A program made the position numbers and the translations under genes. The notes beneath the pieces were generated by a model, which saw nothing but the letters and a program-made list of their open reading frames with translations, did not search any database and was not told where the DNA came from. 61,647 bases of DNA from Seison nebaliae. Taxonomy: Eukaryota; Rotifera; Pararotatoria; Seisonacea; Seisonidae. Positions 55,327 to 61,647 of this stretch are shown here, piece after piece; position 1 is the first letter of the stretch; every line of letters begins with the position of its first letter. Location of the stretch: assembly GCA_023231475.1 (NCBI GenBank), contig JALJEE010001547.1, forward strand, positions 1 to 61,647, written 5' to 3'.

Positions 55327-58156
55327 GAAACGTAACGGTGTTCATACGTAAAGTATGCAGTGTTGTTAATACTTTAAATGGGTTTTATATTTTGAAGAAA
55401 ATTTTAATTACATTCAACTTTAATATAGAACATTCACCTCCGTTTCAGCTGCTTTTTCTCAAAATCGTTTCTTGCGTAGAATTTTATGGCGAAAAGAATT
55501 TGTTCACTCCAAAACTCGTTGCTATGGAGACGCGAATACAATTCATTGAAATTCTTGTTATGTTTCCAGCAAAGTCTCCTCTTCCTCTTCTTCTTCTTCT
55601 TCCTCCTCCTCCTCCTCTTCATCGCCGAAAGAGCCAACGGAGAACGGTAAGGAAACGATTGAATAGTTGGTTTTATTAATTTCAAAGTATTATCATGATT
55701 TTCCTGTCGTTGACATTTTCAACTGGCATCGATGAAACTTGTAAATCCCGGAGGCAATTCTTGTGTAGGATTCCCTATGTAGTAGTTGAATTGGATTTCG
55801 GGGAGGAAAAGAAGCCCGAACTTCTAGTATATGTGAACAGTACTCGTTTCTTCTTCATTTTCCTTTTGCTCAACTTCTGATTTGGATGATGATCATTATC
55901 GGATTGATGACGGACGATTATTGTTATGTATATTTTATTTTCCTTTTCTTCCTATTATCATTGTTAGGACTGTTGTGATTGTTGAACATAAATAGATATC
56001 ATGTCGTCACACGGTCACATACATTGGATGGGAGTTAAGCCGAAGGAAGGATAGAACGTATATGAATAAATAGAATAGCGTCATATCTTTCTTATTGATT
56101 AGTGTTACATTAGATAAATGTATGGTCACAATCATGAAGAATAATAAACATATTGAATGAATGATTGTCTATGATATAACAATGAAGTATCATCGCTCTT
56201 TTAAATCGAAGGAATATAATAACATTATAAGGACGACTCTGAAGGAATATCATCATTATCATTATCATCATTATCATCATCATTATCATTATCACCATCA
56301 GAACAAGAAGAACATCATTCTAATTATATTAATGATAAGGAAAGTATTGTTGAGGACATTATTGAAATGAAATTAAAATTTCCTCTTTCACAATCATTCT
56401 AATCACTTTCACTTCTCTTCAATGTAATCTATAATTCGTATGAAATTATTTCTTCTATCTTCAAAACCGAAAGGATTATCTGATTATATCAAACTTTCTC
56501 ATCCTCTACTACTGATGTTCCTACTACTATTTCTTCCTTCTTTCTATTCAATAAACAGAAATTTGTCGTTCTAAATTAATTTTCTTATTATCTTATAAGG
56601 TGTAATCGTCTTATTTATAGGTTACTCAAACAATTCCTCAAACACCAACATTACTGTCCCTCATTTTGTCGTTTAGATCTTTTTCCTTTTGATTGTCTTG
56701 GGAACAATGAGAAGAGTCTCGTCCAACACCAGAAGAAATTCATCTACTTTTGTGCAGTTTCGTGCTTCTACGTATTGGTATAGTTAAGGAACGTTTCTTT
56801 CCATACATCAAATTCTTTTGTTTGTGGAAGGAAAAGTAATTTAGAGAGAAATTTCCAGAAATATATTTCCATCATGTAATAACTTCCGCATATCGCCAGT
56901 GGAATTGTATTAGGAGACTTATTCTCATCTAATTGGGAGGGGATGTTATTGATAAAGTTAACAGTTTAGTCGTAATATTGTAAGTTGATAATGGAAATTG
57001 GAGACATTAAAGAAATTATTTAAAATATGTGAAATATTTGCATAAAAAATCGAGTGAATTAAATTCGTTTTTGTTTAACATGTTTAACTGTATAATCGAT
57101 ATACCTGTCTGTATAAATGTTAAGAGAATTTGAAGAGGATTCAATGACGTTATGTAATTCCCGAGTTAAGTCGATAAATATCGACCTGTTATCAATTCGA
57201 ATTAAATTCAATATTAATTAAACCCGATAATCATATGTAAGGTTATTAATTTGATGATCTTCACTTACATTATTATTATTAAAAGTTTCGATCATTTCAA
57301 TTCTCATCATCTCCATCCATTTTTTCACCATTTAATTTCCTTCATCTTTCTTACAGACAATAGACTAATCTAATTAGTCAATTGGATGTTATTTAACTTC
57401 ATCTTTCCTTCATTCATTCATTGAACGTAATGGACGGATAGACCGATGGATTTTTATTATGGCGCTCACTTCATAGTCATCTAAGCTTAAGGGGGGAATG
57501 AGATGAGATGAAATTTTTAGTGGAAAATGACAGAAAGAGCCGAAAGACGATTCGTTGAATTGTCACCATACCCAATAGTTAAAGAACGATTTGAAATTTG
57601 TCATTTGATTTCTCTTTACTTCTGATAGATAAACGAACATTGCAGATTGATAACCATTTCATTTAACCGTCATTTTGAGACGATGTTCAATGAAGGATTG
57701 TGAGAGAAGAAGTGAAACAATTTTTTGAAGAATCAACACTCCCACACTCCCCAATATTTTGTATATATATGTACGAGTGTGCTGATGAATGAAAACGGTC
57801 TTTGTCTAAGAAGTTCCATCTTATTCCATGAAATTTCATCATATTCAATCTCACAAGATTCGATGAGGAATTGATCCGTTTCTTCATCTTTCTTTCGTTA
57901 TCTCCATTCTTCTTCTTCATTCGTTATATCCGTTATCCACCTAAATATTTTTTCTCATTCCCAAATTTCTTTTACTAAAATTTTTCATAATACATCGGTG
58001 AAATTGATCAGTTTGTTTACATTCCCAACCGAAACGCTCATATACGAATATTGTGGGAACCAGGCAAGTGACAACGTCTGCGAGAAAGTCATCTTAAAAC
58101 ATTTTTTCCGTTACTAAACAACGAGGAATTGTGTGGTGTAGTTGAATTGTGTGTGA

Positions 58157-58549
58157 ATGAATGTGATATTGTTAGAATTTTTGAATATTCACTTTAATAT
58201 CGAAGAGAGCCATATGAGCGCAAAAACGAATAATTCTAATAAACAACTTCCACCTATAAAGCAACGAGGAAGTATTGCAAATAAAACAAATGCGAGTGAT
58301 ATACTTCATAAAATGACAAATGGTGAAGTAGAACTTAGACCGAATCGGCGAACGAAAGCTAATGGTTCTGCAGGACATTCGACATATAGTGCCAAATCGA
58401 ATGAGGTACGTTTGAGACATGCATCCTATCAGAACTTCGATCATTCCAAAAACTCTCAATCGAAGAATCGTGATGAGAGGAATAGTGAACGATATGTTGG
58501 TTTGACAAACGGTTATTCTCCAAATAACCATCATCCGACTAACAGTAAC

Positions 58550-58582
<33 letters not shown>

Positions 58583-60541
58583 TATCATACGAATATAAAA
58601 GTGAATGGCGATCATTATTATTCACCGGGCAAACAACGTCAACAACAACATCGGCAAAGAAATCAATATAATTCCCATAATAATGGAACACATCACAATG
58701 GAGGTCAACATGTCTCCGATAGCATTAACAGTAATGTATTGATCGAACCGATGTTTCAGGAAAATAATAATAATAAGAATCGTTTACATCATCATTATTC
58801 GATTAATGGAAATAACGTGGCAGAACATCGGACGTCACATGACAAGGAGGCAATCGAAGAAATTAATCGGTTAATTTCTTTTCGTCTCGTTAATGCTCAA
58901 CCAGAATTTAGTCACTTGCAGAATTCGCCGCGAGTTCGGAGAACGCACAACAAACATTTTTCGCCTTCTACTACCACAACTAACTCGTCTACAAATGTCA
59001 ATAATTCCGCTTCTTCCAATGTGAAATCGACGGGCGCCATTGTGAATTATGTGGGCGCGGATGGACAGAAGCAAAATCAATTGCAACCCCACAATCATAA
59101 TTCGAACAACGCACATAAGAGTAAATCTTCGTCTGCTAATCGTTCTTCCCATCTTCCACCTTCTCAACCTACTGCCTCAACTTCACAGCCGAATAATCGA
59201 CATCCATCGAACGCCGTCATCCTCAGTGGTCCGATGGCATTTAAATATTATGAGAATCGTCTCAACAAATATGAGCAACACGAGATACAGAATTTCGACG
59301 AAATTTATTTCTTAGGGGAGAAAGCGAAAAAACGTTTAGGTGTCATCGGAGGTGCGAACAATGACGGTTATGATGATGATCAAGGAAGTTATCTTCCAAT
59401 CCAACATGATCACATCGCTTACCGGTTCGAAATATATCGAGTTTTAGGAAAGGGTAGTTTCGGTCAAGTGCTCAAATGTTTCGACCATAAACATAAGACA
59501 TTCGTCGCGTTGAAAATCATGAGGAATGAACGTCGATTTCATCGACAGGCTCAAGAAGAAATCCGCATTTTAGAACACATGAAAAAGGTGGACAAGCAGA
59601 AACCGTGTAATGTGGTGCACATTCTCGAATCGTTTACATTCCGCTCTCACATTTGTATCACCTTTGAATTGTTGAGTATTAATTTGTATGAACTAATCAA
59701 AAAGAATCGTTATCAAGGATTTAATTTAAGTTTAGTTCATAAATTTGCAACAGCCATTCTTCTTTGTTTAGAGGCGTTGTATAAAAATACGATAATTCAT
59801 TGTGATTTGAAACCAGAGAATATTCTTCTCAAACAACCAACACGATCCAGTATCAAAGTCATTGATTTCGGTTCATCATGTTATGAGAATCAACGAATTT
59901 ACACATACATCCAGTCTCGATTCTATCGAGCCCCTGAAATTATTTTGGGTGCCTCCTATGGAATGCCGATCGACATGTGGAGTTTCGGTTGTATACTCGC
60001 CGAATTATTTACTGGATATCCATTATTTCCCGGTGAAGATGAGAGTGATCAATTGGCATGTATCATCGAATTAATTGGACTACCACCAAAACGTTTGTTG
60101 GATCGAAGTAAACGTAAGAATGATTTCTTCCGATCAGATGGAACGCCGAAATATTGTGGAGTTTCACGAAACGGATCTCAAATTGTGTACGAATCGGGGA
60201 AATCTCAACGGGGCAAACAACGACGACCACCAGCCATGAAATCATGGGAATTAGCGCTCAAATCATGCACCAATCCATCATTCATTTCATTTCTGAAGAG
60301 ATGTCTTGAATGGGAACCTGGTGTTCGAATGACTCCCATTCAAGCACTTCGTCACGAATGGATTCGTCAGATGGGCTCCATCTCCAAATCACAACGACAC
60401 ACAACGACCATATCGAATGTTTCAAACAATTCCACGTCAACACCACCCCATCAAATGAACAAGTCGAAGAAATCTTTAGAGAAGACGATGAATGACTCGA
60501 ATAAATCCAAATCTCGTGTACCCCAACTGCCCTCCCTCTAA
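58157..60541 (+). CDS. Class II DYRK-family dual-specificity kinase (DYRK2/MBK-2-like), intronless
   Basis: 794 aa in one exon. The N-terminal 350 residues are low complexity, with an Asn run (AAT repeat near 58549-58580), Gln and His stretches. The NAPA/DH region typical of class II DYRKs follows ([20 protein letters not shown], then [15 protein letters not shown]). The kinase domain starts near residue 422: Gly loop GKGSFG, catalytic Lys453, HCDLKPEN with Asp550, DFGSSC, and the YTYIQSR loop with the autophosphorylated Tyr584. The C-lobe has [19 protein letters not shown] and a short tail ending PQLPSL. These kinases prime substrates for GSK3 and control cell-cycle, cytoskeletal and proteolysis events. 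The ATG at 58157 is the first in frame; one at 58214 is an alternative. Confidence 0.95.
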
Positions 60542-60646
60542 TTGTGGCATGAAATTTCTCAGACAAAACAATATTCCACTTCCTACCAATTGACGTTAAA
60601 TTATTATGATATGCAAACCGTTTCCTGCCACATCATCATTCTCCTG

Positions 60647-60652
60647 AATAAA
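60647..60652 (+). promoter_or_regulatory. AATAAA polyadenylation signal of the DYRK gene
   Basis: A canonical AATAAA lies 106 bp after the DYRK stop in T-rich sequence; no closer hexamer is seen. Confidence 0.45.
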
Positions 60653-61477
60653 ACTGAGATTCTATATTTTATAATGAAACTTATAAGTGTTTTTTTAAAA
60701 ACAATTCTCAACATTTCCTTTTGACAATTCACATCTGACTCTGAATTATTTAACGATGAAACCTAATAAATTTAATAATTTTTCTTAAAACATATTCTCG
60801 TTAAAATTGGAGGAGAACAGGAAAATTTCAATGAAAATTAAATTTCCAACACTTACCAATTCCATATTACACGTTTATATACTTTTCCCAATTTCCGTTC
60901 AAAGACGTAGTTAAGCAATAAATTTATTTGAAGTATTTTAAGTTGACGATAAATAACTATAATGTCCATCATAACTATTTCGATGTATCTGCCGCTCTTC
61001 CTAATCCCGATATTGGAACGGGTGGACGTCTCTTCTCCTTCAACAAACGGTCCTCAGATATCGTCTGTTTTATTGGTTAAGGCATTTTCTATCTGTATCT
61101 CATACATTATGTACGACAAATCGTCGTCACCAGTTTCATTATTTGCTCATTATAGAATCTACTATCGCAACCATCTACTTCGTCATTGGCGGTGAGTTTA
61201 AGTGTAACGTTATCTCTCCTTCTCTCTTTTCATCTCAACCACTATAAATAATGTGACGTCAAATTTCACTGTAAATAGTGTACCATTTACCATTTCTTAT
61301 TCCATTATGTAAATGAGTTTTCAATGGCTATTTGGATCAACATTTGGTTAACGCAGCTGGATAGGTCATTAAGCCTTTACATCTTATAGTCATAAGGGCT
61401 GGGGGAATGATCCATGATCCTTAAATGATAAGGATCGATGCTTCTATATATCTTGGGAAAAAAATACAGGCTCCAAA
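60653..61477. other. Intergenic downstream of DYRK
   Basis: AT-rich with no supported gene. A 77-codon frame at 60962-61195 has no homology. Confidence 0.4.
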
Positions 61478-61560
61478 CGACTCCTATACATACATTGGAT
61501 CGATCCTAAGTATGACTGTGGCTCGTACTTAGGATCGATCCAACACGTCGTTAGGAGTCG
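61478..61560. repeat. Foldback element with 18-bp perfect inner arms
   Basis: TTGGATCGATCCTAAGTA (61495-61512) is followed after 13 nt by its exact reverse complement (61526-61543). Outside an 8-nt bulge on each side, CGACTCCTA (61478-61486) pairs with TAGGAGTCG (61552-61560). The whole 83-nt unit would fold into one long hairpin. It could be a small foldback repeat or a short-RNA precursor. Confidence 0.75.
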
Positions 61561-61647
61561 ATCCTTCTCAACTTCAACTGAAAATATTTTATTGAAAATA
61601 GCCTTAAATTTTATCTAAATAGTGTATAAATTTCGACTGACTGATAA

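Larger units (their letters stand above)
53828..58156. other. Long intergenic region upstream of the DYRK gene
   Basis: 4.3 kb with no firmly supported gene. It contains a GT-rich microsatellite (55261-55326), a CTT/CCT-rich stretch (55575-55620) and CAT/TTA triplet repeats (56240-56300). The last kilobase probably carries the DYRK promoter and 5'UTR. One minus-strand small frame is listed separately. Confidence 0.5.

Noticed and set aside
55434-55685. Basic minus-strand frame with long Arg/Lys runs
   Set aside because: Produced by a CTT/CCT triplet repeat on the plus strand; no other coding signal.
58172-58615. Minus-strand 147-codon frame with an Ile run
   Set aside because: Antisense of the AAT (Asn) repeat in the DYRK coding region.

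Overview
This looks like AT-rich nuclear DNA from an animal. The genes are metazoan orthologues (PDZD8, a GluCl/GlyR-like Cys-loop channel, SLC38A9, SLC26A11, a class II DYRK kinase, MED31, THOC3, NME6, LACTB2), separated by non-coding DNA and cut by GT-AG introns of mostly 43-70 bp. Long runs of Asn, Gln and His codons, heavy CGA/TCG codon use and an invertebrate-type chloride channel suggest a compact-gene ecdysozoan such as a mite or nematode-like animal. I cannot name the species. No virus-like element, complete transposon or CRISPR array was seen.

Layout. 1-5.4 kb: a tRNA-Gln(TTG) and PDZD8 (+). 5.4-9.2 kb: an accessory stretch with a dispersed repeat, two copies of an unrecognised gene family (called 'family A' here) and a small secreted C-type-lectin-like protein. 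9.2-11.1 kb: no gene, but a dense cluster of perfect hairpins ending in a T-run, a candidate structured RNA. 11.1-21.4 kb (-): one Cys-loop chloride-channel gene with a 5.9 kb first intron and two tandem, phase-matched versions of the exon encoding M1-M2. 21.4-25.1 kb: non-coding, rich in simple repeats. 25.1-27.4 kb: a small secreted peptide (+), then a tight minus-strand set MED31 > 42-aa membrane ORF > 108-aa ORF > THOC3, the first two overlapping by 8 nt. 27.8-30.4 kb: poorly recognised membrane proteins. 32.1-35.5 kb: a large intronless, very divergent KAT2 (GCN5/PCAF). 35.6-38.8 kb: an intron-rich coiled-coil gene whose last codons overlap LACTB2 (-). 40.0-45.4 kb (-): SLC38A9 then SLC26A11. 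47.4-48.6 kb: a third family A gene and a second copy of the 5.7 kb repeat. 48.7-53.8 kb: a 1335-aa unknown protein (-) divergent from NME6 (+). 53.8-58.1 kb: mostly non-coding. 58.2-60.5 kb: an intronless DYRK2-like kinase. 61.5 kb: a perfect-arm hairpin.

The window is mostly unrelated housekeeping genes. Three local groupings may have functional meaning: MED31 with THOC3 (transcription and mRNA export) in a possible polycistron; SLC38A9 beside SLC26A11, two transporters linked to lysosomes in vertebrates; and family A copies lying near copies of the same repeat. The strongest new signal is the channel gene, which appears able to choose between a conventional anion-pore exon and a markedly altered pore exon.
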